The translations under genes were made by a program, and so were the position numbers. The notes beneath the pieces were generated by a model. That model saw only the letters and a list, made by a program, of their open reading frames with translations, ran no database searches and was not told where the DNA came from. Of a DNA stretch of 64,000 bases, positions 1 through 9,077 are shown piece by piece; the first letter of the stretch is position 1; each line of letters opens with the position of its first letter. Origin of the DNA: an uncultured Eubacteriales bacterium (GTDB taxonomy: Bacteria; Bacillota; Clostridia; Christensenellales; Aristaeellaceae). The stretch spans positions 1 to 64,000 of the forward strand of contig OMZY01000010.1 in NCBI GenBank assembly GCA_900315675.1. The letters are read 5' to 3'.

Positions 1-1
1 G

Positions 2-280
2 CTCGCGGAAGTCGGTGTGAATCCCGACACACGGGTAAAGGATCTCTCCGAGACCGAAATCAGCAAGCTGCGTGAATACATTGAGCACAACCTGAAGGTG
101 GAAGGTGATCTTCGCCGTGAAGTTTCGCTCAACATCAAGCGTCTGATTGAGATCGGCTGCTATCGCGGCGTTCGTCATCGTCATGGCCTTCCCGTTCGCG
201 GACAGAATACCAAGCAGAATGCCCGCACCCGTAAGGGCCCCAAGAAGACCATCGCCGGCAAGAAGAAAGCCACCAAGTAA
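2..280 (+). CDS. rpsM: 30S ribosomal protein S13 (5' truncated by window)
   Basis: C-terminal part of ribosomal protein S13, which sits in the head of the 30S subunit and contacts the P-site tRNA and 5S/L5 bridge. The reading frame enters at base 2 and gives [12 protein letters not shown], the usual S13 helical segment, then the family signature [14 protein letters not shown] and the conserved basic tail [10 protein letters not shown]. About 30 N-terminal residues lie outside the window. It is the first visible gene of the rpsM-rpsK-rpsD-rpoA-rplQ operon; rpsK follows after 56 bases containing a GGAGG ribosome binding site. Confidence 0.97.
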   Translation, partial: LAEVGVNPDTRVKDLSETEISKLREYIEHNLKVEGDLRREVSLNIKRLIEIGCYRGVRHRHGLPVRGQNTKQNARTRKGPKKTIAGKKKATK

Positions 281-336
281 GTCTCTGACTGAATTGATTC
301 CGCTTTTATGCGGATAATACGGAGGGAGTAAAATCA

Positions 337-738
337 ATGGCACCTAAGCAAAAGCTGAAGAAGGCTACGCGTAAACGCCGCGAACGGAAGCTCGTTGAGC
401 GCGGCGCTGCCCATATCCGTTCTTCTTTCAACAATACCATCGTGACCATCACTGATACCCAGGGCAATGCTCTTTCCTGGGCCAGCGCCGGCGGTCTGGG
501 CTTCCGCGGAAGCAAGAAGTCCACGCCCTTCGCTGCTCAGATGGCCGCTGAGACCGCTGCCAAGGCCGCTATGGAATACGGTCTGCGCACGGTTGAAGTG
601 TATGTCAAAGGCCCCGGTTCCGGACGCGAAGCCGCTATCCGTTCTCTTCAGGCCGCCGGTCTGGATGTGAACATGATCAAGGACGTGACGCCCATTCCCC
701 ACAACGGTTGCCGTCCGCCCAAACGCCGTCGCGTGTAA
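337..738 (+). CDS. rpsK: 30S ribosomal protein S11
   Basis: S11, 133 residues, the usual bacterial length. It forms part of the 30S platform that lines the mRNA exit region with S7 and S18. The sequence shows the conserved core [18 protein letters not shown], the [13 protein letters not shown] segment and the C-terminal [13 protein letters not shown] tail typical of the family. The start is supported by a GGAGG about 10 bases upstream. It lies 18 bases before rpsD and is co-transcribed with the rest of the operon. Confidence 0.98.
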   Translation: MAPKQKLKKATRKRRERKLVERGAAHIRSSFNNTIVTITDTQGNALSWASAGGLGFRGSKKSTPFAAQMAAETAAKAAMEYGLRTVEVYVKGPGSGREAAIRSLQAAGLDVNMIKDVTPIPHNGCRPPKRRRV

Positions 739-756
739 GAAGGAGGACAGACAGAA

Positions 757-1353
757 ATGGCAGTGAATAAAGATCCGATTGCCAAGAAATGCCGGAAGTT
801 CGACATTTCCCCGGCCGTTATGGGCTATGGCAATAAAAAATCCACCCGCAATCCCGGCGGAAACCGCCGCAAGAAGGTCTCCGAATACGGCGCCCAGCTG
901 CAGGAAAAGCAGAAGGTTAAGTTCGTATACGGCGTCCTGGAAAAGCAGTTCCACAAGTACTACCTGAAGGCCGCCAACATGAAGGGCATCACCGGTGACA
1001 ACATGCTCCGCCTGCTGGAGCAGCGTCTGGACAACGTTGTGTTCCGTCTTGGTCTGGCCAAGACCCGTCGCATGGCTCGTCAGATCGTCTGCCACGGCCA
1101 CATCCGGGTCAATGATATCAAAGTCGACATTCCTTCCTATCAGGTGAAGGTTGGCGATAAGATCACTCTGCGCAAGCGCAGCGAAGAGATGGAGATGTTC
1201 AAGAGTCTGCGTGAAGGAACCAGCACGCTGATCCCGAAGTGGCTCAGCTTCGACGCTCAGAACCTCACCGGCACCGTCAACGCTCTTCCCACCCGCGAAG
1301 ATATCGACCTGCAGGTTCAGGAGAACATGATCGTCGAGTTCTACTCCCGTTAA
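757..1353 (+). CDS. rpsD: 30S ribosomal protein S4
   Basis: S4, 198 residues, a primary 16S rRNA-binding protein that nucleates 30S assembly and in many bacteria represses its own operon. The N-terminal part has the positively charged S4 region, followed by the S4 RNA-binding domain around residues 90-150 (LEQRLDNVVFRLGLAKTRR ... VCHGHIRVN). The zinc-binding cysteines of some S4 proteins are absent, giving the C-minus form. Its position between rpsK and rpoA is typical of clostridia and gamma-proteobacteria, unlike Bacillus where rpsD is elsewhere. A ribosome binding site AGGAGG precedes it. Confidence 0.98.
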   Translation: MAVNKDPIAKKCRKFDISPAVMGYGNKKSTRNPGGNRRKKVSEYGAQLQEKQKVKFVYGVLEKQFHKYYLKAANMKGITGDNMLRLLEQRLDNVVFRLGLAKTRRMARQIVCHGHIRVNDIKVDIPSYQVKVGDKITLRKRSEEMEMFKSLREGTSTLIPKWLSFDAQNLTGTVNALPTREDIDLQVQENMIVEFYSR

Positions 1354-1391
1354 TGATTACTGGACAACCCGAATGAGGAGGGTACAACGAA

Positions 1392-2339
1392 ATGATCGTC
1401 GAAATCGAAAAAGCCCGTATCGACTGCGTGGAAGTTGGACAGAACGGCTGCTATGGCCGCTTTGTGATCGAGCCGCTTGAACGCGGATTCGGCCACACCC
1501 TGGGCAACTCCCTGCGTCGCGTGCTTCTTTCCTCCCTCCCCGGCGTGGCGGTCTCCTCCGTGCACATCGAAGGTGTGCAGCACGAGTTCTCCACGATCCC
1601 GGGAGTCAAGGAAGATGTAACGGAAATCATCCTGAATCTGAAGACTATGGCCTGCAAGATGTTTGCCGACGGCCCCAAGCAGCTCACCATTGATGTGAAG
1701 GGTCCCTGCGAACTGACTGCCGGTGATATCAAAACGGATGATGAGGTTGAAATCGCCAACCCGGATCTCCATATCGCCACCCTGAACGAGGATGCTCATC
1801 TGCAGATGCAGCTGACCCTCGATCGCGGCCGCGGCTATGTGAGCGCCGACAAGAACAAGACCCCCAGCATGCCCATCGGCGTGATCCCGATCGACTCCAT
1901 CTTCACCCCTGTGAAGAAAGTCAACTACACGGTCGAAGATACCCGCGTAGGTCAGATCACGGACTATGACAAGCTGACCCTTGAGATCTGGACCAACGGC
2001 ACGCTGAAGCCCGAAGAGGCCATTTCCAGCGCCGCCAAGATTCTGAATGAGCACCTGAACCTGTTCATCAGCCTGACCGATCAGGTCATGCCCGTGAGCA
2101 TGGTGCAGCCTGAAGACGACAAGAAGGACAAGGTTCTGGAGATGACTATCGAAGAACTGGATCTTTCCGTCCGTGCTTATAACTGCCTGAAGCGTGCCGG
2201 CATCAACAGCGTTGCTGAGCTGGTGCAGAAGAATCAGGAAGACATGATGAAGGTCCGCAATCTGGGCCGCAAGAGCCTGGAAGAAGTTGAGCAGAAGCTC
2301 AACGCTCTGGGTCTGGGCCTTCGCCCCAATGATGACTAA
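1392..2339 (+). CDS. rpoA: DNA-directed RNA polymerase subunit alpha
   Basis: RNA polymerase alpha subunit, 315 residues. The N-terminal domain (about 1-230) dimerises and scaffolds beta and beta'; it shows the signature [22 protein letters not shown] and the later [16 protein letters not shown] segment. After a short acidic linker (PEDDKKDK) comes the C-terminal domain (about 245-315) with [19 protein letters not shown] and [10 protein letters not shown], which binds UP elements and activators. A GAGGAGGG site precedes the start. It is embedded in the ribosomal operon, 17 bases ahead of rplQ. Confidence 0.99.
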   Translation: MIVEIEKARIDCVEVGQNGCYGRFVIEPLERGFGHTLGNSLRRVLLSSLPGVAVSSVHIEGVQHEFSTIPGVKEDVTEIILNLKTMACKMFADGPKQLTIDVKGPCELTAGDIKTDDEVEIANPDLHIATLNEDAHLQMQLTLDRGRGYVSADKNKTPSMPIGVIPIDSIFTPVKKVNYTVEDTRVGQITDYDKLTLEIWTNGTLKPEEAISSAAKILNEHLNLFISLTDQVMPVSMVQPEDDKKDKVLEMTIEELDLSVRAYNCLKRAGINSVAELVQKNQEDMMKVRNLGRKSLEEVEQKLNALGLGLRPNDD

Positions 2340-2356
2340 TTTAGGAGGGAATTCCC

Positions 2357-2869
2357 ATGGCTAACCAACGCAAGCTGGGTCGCACCGCGGATCAGCGCAA
2401 GGCGCTGCTTCGTAACCAGGTGACCAACCTGATCTGGAACGGCCGGATCACGACTACCGAAGCCAAGGCCAAGGAAGTCCGCCGGATCGCCGACAAAATG
2501 ATCACCCTGGCTGTGCGCGAATGCGAAAATACGGTTTCCACCACCAAGGAAACCCATAATGACAAGGGACAGCTGGTCACCCTCGAAGTGGTGAACGATG
2601 CTCCGTCCAAACTGCATGCCCGCCGCATCATGATGGCTTACCTCTACGATCTGAAGGAAGCCAAGAATGCCGACGAGAACAAGGCTGAATACCGTGAGCG
2701 GACCAAGGACAACAAGCATCCTGTGGTCGAAAAGCTCTTCCGTGAAATCGGACCCAAGTACAAGGCCCGCAACGCGGAAAAGAACTGCTCCGGTGGCTAC
2801 ACCCGTATCTACAAGCTCGGACCGCGCCGCGGCGATGCCGCCGAGATGGTCATTCTCGAGCTGGTCTGA
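2357..2869 (+). CDS. rplQ: 50S ribosomal protein L17
   Basis: L17, a 50S protein near the exit tunnel. The first 80 residues match the family closely ([22 protein letters not shown] ... [18 protein letters not shown]). At 170 residues it is longer than the roughly 112-130 usual in bacteria because of an inserted middle segment (about 60-120) before the conserved end [24 protein letters not shown]. Longer L17 forms of this kind are known in clostridia. It is the last gene of the operon and is followed at once by a strong terminator. Confidence 0.97.
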   Translation: MANQRKLGRTADQRKALLRNQVTNLIWNGRITTTEAKAKEVRRIADKMITLAVRECENTVSTTKETHNDKGQLVTLEVVNDAPSKLHARRIMMAYLYDLKEAKNADENKAEYRERTKDNKHPVVEKLFREIGPKYKARNAEKNCSGGYTRIYKLGPRRGDAAEMVILELV

Positions 2870-2896
2870 CATTAACCGACACATCAAGCAAGCATA

Positions 2897-2932
2897 CCGT
2901 CCTCCCCTGCACAAGGAGGACGGTTTCTTTTT
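2897..2932 (+). terminator. Intrinsic terminator of the ribosomal protein operon
   Basis: A perfect 10-base stem (ACCGTCCTCC / GGAGGACGGT) with an 8-base loop, followed by a T-rich run, 28 bases after the rplQ stop. Confidence 0.92.
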
Positions 2933-3053
2933 ATCCTTTTCCCTTGACATTTTTGCGCTTTACGATCATCATGTTTAAGTGTGCTTTATATTCCTAAGCA
3001 CCATATATAATTCTGAATTCTGAATTAATTAAACCTTTCCGGAGGAAATACAT

Positions 3054-3524
3054 ATGACCGACCTTTATTCCGACAAAGACCTTCAGCAGATTTCCGCACA
3101 GGTGAAAAAGCGCTACGTCGTTCTCGGCGTCATCCTGGCTGTGATCCTGGGCCTGTTCATATATTCCCTGATCATCCGGAAGGAATGGATGAGCATTGTC
3201 CTTTTCGCCCTCATCGGCTTTATTGCCGTCTTTGTGATTGATCTTTTCTGCCTGCCGCTGCAGCGGTATAAAAAGCTGGTTCTTTCCGCTCTTTCCGGCC
3301 GTACGCACACCGAATCCCTGGTCTATGACTACGCGGAATCTGAACCCTCCCTCGTGGACGGCGTTCCCTGCCTGGGACTGATCTTCCTTGGCGAACCGGA
3401 TAAGCACGGCACCCGGGAACAGCGCTTCTACTGGGACCGTGAGATTCCCCTCCCCGCCTTCCAGTCCGGTTCCCAGGTAACCCTCAAATATACCGGCAAA
3501 AACATCATTGGCTACGAACTGTAA
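3054..3524 (+). CDS. Small membrane protein of unknown function
   Basis: A 156-residue protein that I do not recognise. Residues about 22-42 (YVVLGVILAVILGLFIYSLII) and 46-66 form two adjacent hydrophobic helices, suggesting a hairpin membrane anchor. The C-terminal 85 residues are soluble and mildly acidic and read like a small beta-rich domain. GGAGG lies about 9 bases before the start. A TTGACA at 2943 may be part of its promoter. It stands alone between two terminators, so it is probably a single-gene unit. Confidence 0.75.
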   Translation: MTDLYSDKDLQQISAQVKKRYVVLGVILAVILGLFIYSLIIRKEWMSIVLFALIGFIAVFVIDLFCLPLQRYKKLVLSALSGRTHTESLVYDYAESEPSLVDGVPCLGLIFLGEPDKHGTREQRFYWDREIPLPAFQSGSQVTLKYTGKNIIGYEL

Positions 3525-3537
3525 GAAACCTAAACCA

Positions 3538-3571
3538 AAACGCATGGATTTTCATCCATGCGTTTTTTATT
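3538..3571 (+). terminator. Intrinsic terminator after the small membrane protein
   Basis: Stem AAACGCATGGA / TCCATGCGTTT with a short loop and a TTTTTT run, beginning 14 bases after the stop codon. Confidence 0.9.
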
Positions 3572-3657
3572 TAATCAAGCAATATCCGTTTCTCCAACGC
3601 GTATAGAATAGCAAAACACTATATAATTATTCATTGTTAATTGTTAATTGTTAATTC

Positions 3658-3696
3658 GGAATTGCCGTAAGAATTTCCAATTCTTACGGCAATTCC
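3658..3696. repeat. 18-bp perfect palindrome overlapping a stop codon
   Basis: Bases 3658-3675 are perfectly complementary to 3679-3696 with a 3-base loop. The right arm contains the last codons and the TAA stop of the DUF4340 gene on the minus strand, and the left arm is their inverted copy. AT-rich 7-mers (ATTGTTA repeated) lie directly beside it. There is no T-run, so it is not a classic terminator, though it may block 3' exonucleases. Confidence 0.85.
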
Positions 3697-5186
3697 GTCA
3701 TCCCTCCCTTAATCAGATAAAACCGTGTGTGCCCGTCCAGTGTCACCGCGTCATGCATTTCATCCAGATCAGAGAGTTCAACAGTATGCGTCCTTTTGTT
3801 CACCGTACGGAACGTATACTTTATATATGCTTCTCCGGGCTCATAATTGGTCGAAAACCGGCCGCTCACTGTCACCGTCATCAATCGCTGCCACGCGGCC
3901 GCAAACGTCTCAAAGGGGATTTCTTCGCCGTTTTTCAGGCAGTGATATTTTTCTTCCGCGGCTTCGTCTTCCGTGGCGGGGATTTCTTCCACCACCAGGG
4001 AATAAAGCACAGGCTCCTCGCCCTTTTGCTCTACTAATACTTCCTCCAGCGAGGTCAGGGGCGTCAGCACCACATACCGCGCCACGGATTTGATCGGATC
4101 CGTCTTCAGGAAGGAACTCATCGTAAAATCGCTGATGGAGTAGATGTTTCCCTCATACAGGATGTAGGAGGACATCTCTCCCTTTTTCCCGCCGACCGTC
4201 AGGGTTGTCAGCTGTTCGTCCCAGGAACTGACGTCAAAAACGCCGCTCGCTCCGGTGGCGCCGGTTTTGCCGGCCACAGTATGGAACTCCAGAATTGCTG
4301 TGGGCTCCTCAAAGCCGTAAAGCTTCAGCGTTTCCGGGTTGGCTTCGTCCACAAAAAGGCCCAGCCGCAGATTCCCTGCGTTTTCCTTCATATTGTTGAT
4401 GGTGTCATAATCCGCCGGATAGACAAACGGTGCTGTCAGCAGCCAGTTTTCCTCCGCGTCCCGGTCTGCCACGTCCCCCTGCAGCTTCCATTCCTTCCGT
4501 ACGCTTCCGTCCCCGTTCTTCACGGTAATCCTGTCCAGCAGCGCCCGCTGGATTTCCAGCTTCGGAACGGGATGCAGCATGGCGAACTCTGTGGCAAAAT
4601 CTTCTTCAATACCGGCGGAAACGGCAAACAGCCGTTCGTCTCCGTCCACCGACATATAGTAAAAGCTGCTGTTTTCCGGATCTGCGGATTTACCGATGTG
4701 TACCGTCACTTCCGTTCCGTCCGTAAAACGGGTCACCGCGGTCACCCGCGGATCTTTCAGTCCGAAAACATCCTCTTCCACTTCCCATTCGGACCGTTTT
4801 TCAGCAAACACATCGTCAAAGGTCAGTTTCGTGGCGGCTTCTGTCAGCATTTCGGCGATATTGTCGTCTACCGTCCAGGAAGACGTCTCGCCTGTCTCGT
4901 CCTGCAGCCGGAGCTTGCCGTCCACGCCGCGGACTACGGTCCATTCTTCCTGTCCCTTTTGCTTCAGCGTCAGGCTCATCATTTCTTCTGCTTCACGGAA
5001 ATAGATATCTCCCGTCACGGCTTCGTGCCTGGAGTTTTCCCGGATCATTTCGATGGTGTCATCCGCCTTTTTCCGCAGCAGAAATCCCACAATCACGCTG
5101 ATTGCCAGCAGAATCGCGCACAGAATCACCCAGGTCAAACGTCTCCGCTTCCTGTCTTTGTGTTTCTGTTTTTCCACGCGTTGCAT
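3684..5186 (-). CDS. DUF4340 domain protein, partner of gliding-type ABC exporter
   Basis: A 500-residue membrane-anchored extracytoplasmic protein. After a basic N-terminus (KQKHKDRKRRR) there is one transmembrane helix (about 20-40, TWVILCAILLAISVIVGFLL). The rest is made of repeated beta-rich units of the DUF4340 type, recognisable from LTLKQKGQEEWTVV, LTFDDVFAEK and the DGTEVTVHIGK / FYYMSVDGDERLFAV pattern. DUF4340 proteins are usually encoded beside GldG-like proteins and ABC-2 permeases, exactly as here. The start was set at the ATG with AAGGA 8 bases upstream. A hairpin separates it from the upstream gldG-like gene, so expression may be reduced relative to it. The substrate is unknown. 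Confidence 0.85.
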   Translation of the reverse strand: MQRVEKQKHKDRKRRRLTWVILCAILLAISVIVGFLLRKKADDTIEMIRENSRHEAVTGDIYFREAEEMMSLTLKQKGQEEWTVVRGVDGKLRLQDETGETSSWTVDDNIAEMLTEAATKLTFDDVFAEKRSEWEVEEDVFGLKDPRVTAVTRFTDGTEVTVHIGKSADPENSSFYYMSVDGDERLFAVSAGIEEDFATEFAMLHPVPKLEIQRALLDRITVKNGDGSVRKEWKLQGDVADRDAEENWLLTAPFVYPADYDTINNMKENAGNLRLGLFVDEANPETLKLYGFEEPTAILEFHTVAGKTGATGASGVFDVSSWDEQLTTLTVGGKKGEMSSYILYEGNIYSISDFTMSSFLKTDPIKSVARYVVLTPLTSLEEVLVEQKGEEPVLYSLVVEEIPATEDEAAEEKYHCLKNGEEIPFETFAAAWQRLMTVTVSGRFSTNYEPGEAYIKYTFRTVNKRTHTVELSDLDEMHDAVTLDGHTRFYLIKGGMTELP

Positions 5187-5278
5187 ATATTGATTCCTTC
5201 TCTTATTCACCCAATATTTATCATCATGATAGTTCTCAGTAACTATAATTGTTCATTGTTCATTGTTAATTGTTAATT

Positions 5279-5304
5279 GAAAAAACCGGTTTACCGGTTT
5301 TTTC
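5279..5304 (-). terminator. Bidirectional hairpin between gldG-like and DUF4340 genes
   Basis: A perfect palindrome AAAAAACCGGT / ACCGGTTTTTT with a 2-base loop, overlapping the stop of the upstream gene. The T-run works on either strand. It may act as a partial terminator inside the exporter operon. Confidence 0.75.
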
Positions 5305-6730
5305 TTGGTTCCAGTATCAGCAGCGCCGCAAACAGCACTGACAGGGGCAATGCAATCAGCAGGATGGAACCCAGGTTCAGGCTTTCGGTCTTCAGTCCGG
5401 GCCGGGCCGCGTCCTTCGGCGCGATATTCAGGCCGGTTACCCCCTGCTGCATCAGGAAGTCCATCACATTCACGGTCAGTTCCTGGCTGCGTGTGATGGA
5501 ATACAGACCTTTATCAGTCAGCGTATATCCGCTGCCGATGATAAACGCCCGGGATACATATCCTTCGTTTGTCACGCGCCGTGCCTGCAGGGCCAGCGGG
5601 AATCCTTCCGTCCCGTCCGGTGCCGTCACCGTTGTATCTGTTCTGATTACAGCGGTTCCGGCGGCGCGCAGCACGACGCTGATCACCAGGTTCCGGTCGC
5701 CCTCTTCCGGCTCGGCAAATGCCCTTGTGCCCGGAAGAATCAGGAAATCCCTGTCCGTACCCACCAGATCCATCGTTATATCCGTGGAACACATTTCCGG
5801 CACCAGATAGGTTTGGGATTCATAGTAGGAATTCCGGTCCACCTGGCTCGCTTCTGCGAATCCTTCCAGCGGCTCAAATCCGTAGCTCCGCAGCAGCGTC
5901 ATATACCGGGGCATATTGTCCATCGAAACGTCGGTATCACATGCAAACAGGAAACTTCCGCCCTTCCCGGCAAACTCTGTCAGCGTCTTCAGCTCTGTCT
6001 CCGTCAGGTCTTTCAGCGGATCAAAGAAAATCAGCAGGTCTTCCGGATTCGGCATATAGCCCTCTTCCTTCAGGTCCTGGTAAACCACCTCAAACTGATT
6101 GGCCTCCAGCAGGTTCTGGAAATCGGTCAGGAACTCCAGCTTGTATTCGTCATGTCCCTGCATGATTACGGCCTTCGCCACCCGATCCCTGACCACATAC
6201 GCAATGGCGCTGGTTATGCTGCTTTCAAATGTCAGGTTTTCATAAACCAGTTCGCCTGTCTCGATGTCAAAGCCCTGGCCTATGAAATCCTCGCCGCCGA
6301 CGATTCTGAACCGGTTCGTCTGCTCACACCATACGATCAGGTTTCCTTCAACCGGTACCGCGTTGTCCGTGGAAAACCGGTTAACCAGCAGCTGGTCAAC
6401 CATCGGATCCACCTGTTTCCAGGTAATCCTGTCGCTGGCTGCAGCATACTTGTCCAGCAGCTCCTGCAGTTCCGGCCATTCCCTTTCACTGGCCTTGCGG
6501 AACAGCGCGTAGATTTCCACCGGCTTGTCCAGTGATTCAATCACAGCTTTGGTATCCGCGCTCTGGGACAGGATCCCGTTGAAAGATAGGTCAATCCGCC
6601 AGCCCTTGTTCTTTTCCAGGGCATAGATGCCTGCGTTCAGCGCGATCAGCGCAATCAGCACCATCGCCAGCATCAGCGCTGATACTGACCCGTATTTCAG
6701 CTTTCCTGTTCTGTGCTTCTCCTTAGCCAA
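5291..6730 (-). CDS. GldG-like auxiliary protein of ABC exporter
   Basis: A 479-residue protein of the GldG / ABC-2 auxiliary (DUF7088-like) family. It has an N-terminal transmembrane helix (about 18-40), an extracytoplasmic domain (WRIDLSFNGILSQSADTKAVIESLDKPVEIYALF resembles the family's start and was read in pieces), and a C-terminal helix (SILLIALPLSVLFAALLIL) before a basic end. These proteins partner ABC-2 permeases and DUF4340 proteins; the family is named after Bacteroidetes gliding genes, but many Firmicutes carry it without gliding. The start is the TTG nine bases after AGGAGG rather than the earlier ATG, because that binding site lies inside the longer frame. Neighbours are the permease upstream and DUF4340 downstream. 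Confidence 0.85.
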   Translation of the reverse strand: MAKEKHRTGKLKYGSVSALMLAMVLIALIALNAGIYALEKNKGWRIDLSFNGILSQSADTKAVIESLDKPVEIYALFRKASEREWPELQELLDKYAAASDRITWKQVDPMVDQLLVNRFSTDNAVPVEGNLIVWCEQTNRFRIVGGEDFIGQGFDIETGELVYENLTFESSITSAIAYVVRDRVAKAVIMQGHDEYKLEFLTDFQNLLEANQFEVVYQDLKEEGYMPNPEDLLIFFDPLKDLTETELKTLTEFAGKGGSFLFACDTDVSMDNMPRYMTLLRSYGFEPLEGFAEASQVDRNSYYESQTYLVPEMCSTDITMDLVGTDRDFLILPGTRAFAEPEEGDRNLVISVVLRAAGTAVIRTDTTVTAPDGTEGFPLALQARRVTNEGYVSRAFIIGSGYTLTDKGLYSITRSQELTVNVMDFLMQQGVTGLNIAPKDAARPGLKTESLNLGSILLIALPLSVLFAALLILEPRKNR

Positions 6731-6847
6731 CTGTCTTTTCCTCCTGCTGCTCGCCATCGGCGGGCAACTCTACACTCTAAACTCTTAACTCTTCACTCTT
6801 CACTGGCTTCTGGCAAACTTTATCATTTTTCATTCTTCATTTTCATT

Positions 6848-6874
6848 CCGGTAAAGATCACGGATCTTTACCGG
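6848..6874. repeat. 12-bp palindrome overlapping a stop codon
   Basis: CCGGTAAAGATC and GATCTTTACCGG flank a 3-base loop; the right arm contains the TAA stop of the permease on the minus strand. ATTCTTC-type 7-mers adjoin it. Confidence 0.8.
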
Positions 6875-7578
6875 GTATACCTTTTCCGGTCCAGCCTGAA
6901 CACCGCCAGCGCCAGGAATGCCGCGATAAAGGAGAAGTCATACAGGATTGCTGCTATGCTCAGCTGCCCCATCCTGATCATGTTCTCGTTCCGCCGGTAC
7001 AGGGACAGGAACTTGAGGATTTCGGAAATCCAGTCCGCCTGGATCAGGCTGTACATCTCGTCCAGGATCCACAGCATCAGGTTGGCGCCGTATGCCAGCA
7101 CCGCCGCCGTCACAGGCGTCCCGGCGCAGCCGGAAAGGAACAGGTCCAGCGCTACCAGCGCGCAGCCCTGCAGGATAAATCCCAGGTAGTTCACCGCCAG
7201 CTCTGCCGGATACACTCTGCCGTAAATGGCAACCACCAGCACAAACAGCAGCGTCATTCCCGCGGTAATCAGCAGTACTGTCACCGCGGCCAGGTATTTC
7301 CCCATCACGATGCCCGGCAGGGATACCGGACTGGTCAGCAGCAGCTGATCCGTCTTCTTCTGTTTTTCCTCTGCCAGCAGCCGCATGGTCAGGATCGGGC
7401 AAAGCAGCATCCACAGATAGCTCATCGTGTAGATGAAGTTCGGCAGTTCCCCGCTTCTCGGCTTCAGTATGCCGACGTAAAACAGAATGGAGGATATAAT
7501 CAGGAATACCCCGATAAAAACGTACCCGACGGAAGTGTAAAAATATCCCTGCAGCTCCCGTTTCCGGATCGTATTCAT
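6868..7578 (-). CDS. ABC-2 type permease, GldF-like
   Basis: A 236-residue integral membrane permease with six predicted helices. The N-terminal amphipathic segment RKRELQGYFYTSVGYVFIGVFL is typical of GldF/CcmB-like ABC-2 permeases, as is MLLCPILTMRLLAEEKQKKTDQLLLTSP in the second loop (read in parts). It should form the membrane channel for the ATPase encoded just upstream, with the GldG-like and DUF4340 proteins as extracytoplasmic partners. The start at MNTIRKREL has AAAGGAAG upstream; the longer frame has no homologous residues. The stop codon lies in a palindrome. Confidence 0.88.
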   Translation of the reverse strand: MNTIRKRELQGYFYTSVGYVFIGVFLIISSILFYVGILKPRSGELPNFIYTMSYLWMLLCPILTMRLLAEEKQKKTDQLLLTSPVSLPGIVMGKYLAAVTVLLITAGMTLLFVLVVAIYGRVYPAELAVNYLGFILQGCALVALDLFLSGCAGTPVTAAVLAYGANLMLWILDEMYSLIQADWISEILKFLSLYRRNENMIRMGQLSIAAILYDFSFIAAFLALAVFRLDRKRYTR

Positions 7579-7677
7579 GTCTGGCGTTTCTTCCTTTCTG
7601 CTCGCCTCCGGCGAGCAACTCTTCACTCTTCACTGGTATCTGACAAACTATCATTCTGAATTATGAATTCTGAATTG

Positions 7678-7734
7678 TTGGAAAAAATTTTATCTGGGAA
7701 ATACTCATGTATTTCTCAGGAAAATTTCTTCCAA
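7678..7734. repeat. Long imperfect hairpin overlapping the ATPase stop codon
   Basis: TTGGAA pairs with TTCCAA at the base, AAATTTT with AAAATTT in the middle, and GAAATAC/GTATTTC around a TCAT loop. The TGA stop of the ABC ATPase lies near the centre on the minus strand. Like the two other stop-straddling palindromes of this operon, it is flanked by AT-rich 7-mers. Confidence 0.75.
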
Positions 7735-8631
7735 CGTGTCTTTTTCTTCCGTCATCATCCGGATCGGCGCGTTCAGTCCCGCCAGCAGGCGGAAAATCTG
7801 GTCCGTCGCCCTTCCCTGCTCATCCGCGGTCCGGCAGGTCAGCAGGAATTCCGCCGTCCCGGCTTCCGGGCTGGCGGCTGTTTCCGCCCGCAGTACGCAC
7901 GGCAGGCCCTGCAGGGCGCCCAGGAGCGCTTCCTTCCGTCCGGCGGCGCGCACCCTCAGCTTCAGGGTGTCCGTCGGTTTCTCCGTCAGGTCTATGCTCT
8001 GTACCAGCTGCCCCGCATTCAGGATAATCACCCGGGAGCACAGCTGCTGCACTTCACTCAGGATATGGCTGGAAAACACCACCGTGTGGTCCTTTCCCAG
8101 CTTCCGGATCAGTTCCCGCATTTCCACCGTCTGCCGCGGGTCCAGGCCCACCGTCGGCTCATCCAGGATCAGCACGTCCGGTGATCCGCACAAGGCCTGG
8201 GCAATGCCGACCCGCTGCCGGTATCCTTTGCTCAGGTGGCTGATCACCCGCTTCCGCACATCCTTCAGCGTACACAGCTCAATGATCTCGTTCACATGTT
8301 CCTTGTTGGCTTTCCGGGTAACCTCCCGCAGCTCGCTGACGAAGGACAGATATTCCTCCACCGTCATCTCGTCATACAGCGGCGGCCGCTCCGGCAGATA
8401 GCCGATCATCCGTTTGCATTCCCGCGGATTGGCCATCATGTCTTTTCCGCCGATGCGGACCTTCCCCTCTGTCGGCGGAAAATACCCGGTCATCAGGTTC
8501 AGGGCCGTGGTCTTGCCCGCGCCGTTGCGGCCCAGCAGGCCTACCGTCTGTCCCTGGGGAACATGAAGCGAGACATCCCGGATTCCCGGGATGCTGCCGT
8601 ACATCTTCGTGACATGTTCCAGTTCTATCAT
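7705..8631 (-). CDS. ABC transporter ATP-binding protein, GldA-like
   Basis: A 308-residue ABC ATPase. Walker A is GLLGRNGAGKTT (about 37-48), the Q-loop follows, the signature is HLSKGYRQRVGIAQAL, and Walker B/D-loop is VLILDEPTVGLDP. A C-terminal extension of about 90 residues after the nucleotide-binding domain matches the DrrA/GldA type of exporter ATPase. The ATG start overlaps the gtrA stop by four bases (ATGA), so translation is probably coupled. The ATPase drives the downstream permease. The longer open frame was rejected because its extra 88 residues are a shadow of gtrA. Confidence 0.93.
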   Translation of the reverse strand: MIELEHVTKMYGSIPGIRDVSLHVPQGQTVGLLGRNGAGKTTALNLMTGYFPPTEGKVRIGGKDMMANPRECKRMIGYLPERPPLYDEMTVEEYLSFVSELREVTRKANKEHVNEIIELCTLKDVRKRVISHLSKGYRQRVGIAQALCGSPDVLILDEPTVGLDPRQTVEMRELIRKLGKDHTVVFSSHILSEVQQLCSRVIILNAGQLVQSIDLTEKPTDTLKLRVRAAGRKEALLGALQGLPCVLRAETAASPEAGTAEFLLTCRTADEQGRATDQIFRLLAGLNAPIRMMTEEKDTLEEIFLRNT

Positions 8632-9077
8632 TCTTTCACCCTGCGGTACAGCACCGCCCGTTTTGAGAAGTAATTCCAGATCATCACAACCAGGGTTGCG
8701 ATGCACTTGTTCAGCACATACATGTTGATCGTCCGGGACCCCAGGGTCAGGATCACTGCGTCCTCTCCCAGCGTCAGCCGGAACACCAGCATCAGCAGCT
8801 CGTTCAGTCCCAGCCCGATCAGGCTGGTAATCAGGAATCCTGCCTTCGCGCCGGCTCCCCGGTTCTTCGCCCCGCGGAAAACCCACACCACACACAGCAG
8901 GTAATTCAGGATCACGGAGATCAGGAAAGCAATGGGCGTTGCGATCAGCGTATCCACGCCGAATTTACCTTTCAGCAGGATCAGCACTGCCAGCTCCACC
9001 ACAAAACAGACGCCGCCGGTCAGGGCAAACCGAATGACTTCCGCTGTCCGGCTCTTCTTCTGTTCCATGAGTCTCAC
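8628..9077 (-). CDS. GtrA family membrane protein
   Basis: A 149-residue protein of the GtrA/DPMS-TM family with four membrane helices: about 13-33, 37-57, 78-98 and 110-135. The signature IRFALTGGVCFVVELAVLILL and the helix containing NYLLCVVWVF are characteristic. GtrA proteins are thought to flip or handle undecaprenyl-linked sugars for cell-surface modification; no glycosyltransferase is next to it here. The start may be the GTG overlapping the dnaE stop (GTGA) or the ATG nine bases later. It is overlapped at both ends by its neighbours. Confidence 0.88.
   Translation of the reverse strand: MRLMEQKKSRTAEVIRFALTGGVCFVVELAVLILLKGKFGVDTLIATPIAFLISVILNYLLCVVWVFRGAKNRGAGAKAGFLITSLIGLGLNELLMLVFRLTLGEDAVILTLGSRTINMYVLNKCIATLVVMIWNYFSKRAVLYRRVKE

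Noticed and set aside
2-2869. Ribosomal/rpoA operon as something unusual, including the long L17 and rpsD before rpoA.
   Set aside because: This gene order is normal for clostridia, and long L17 variants are known there.
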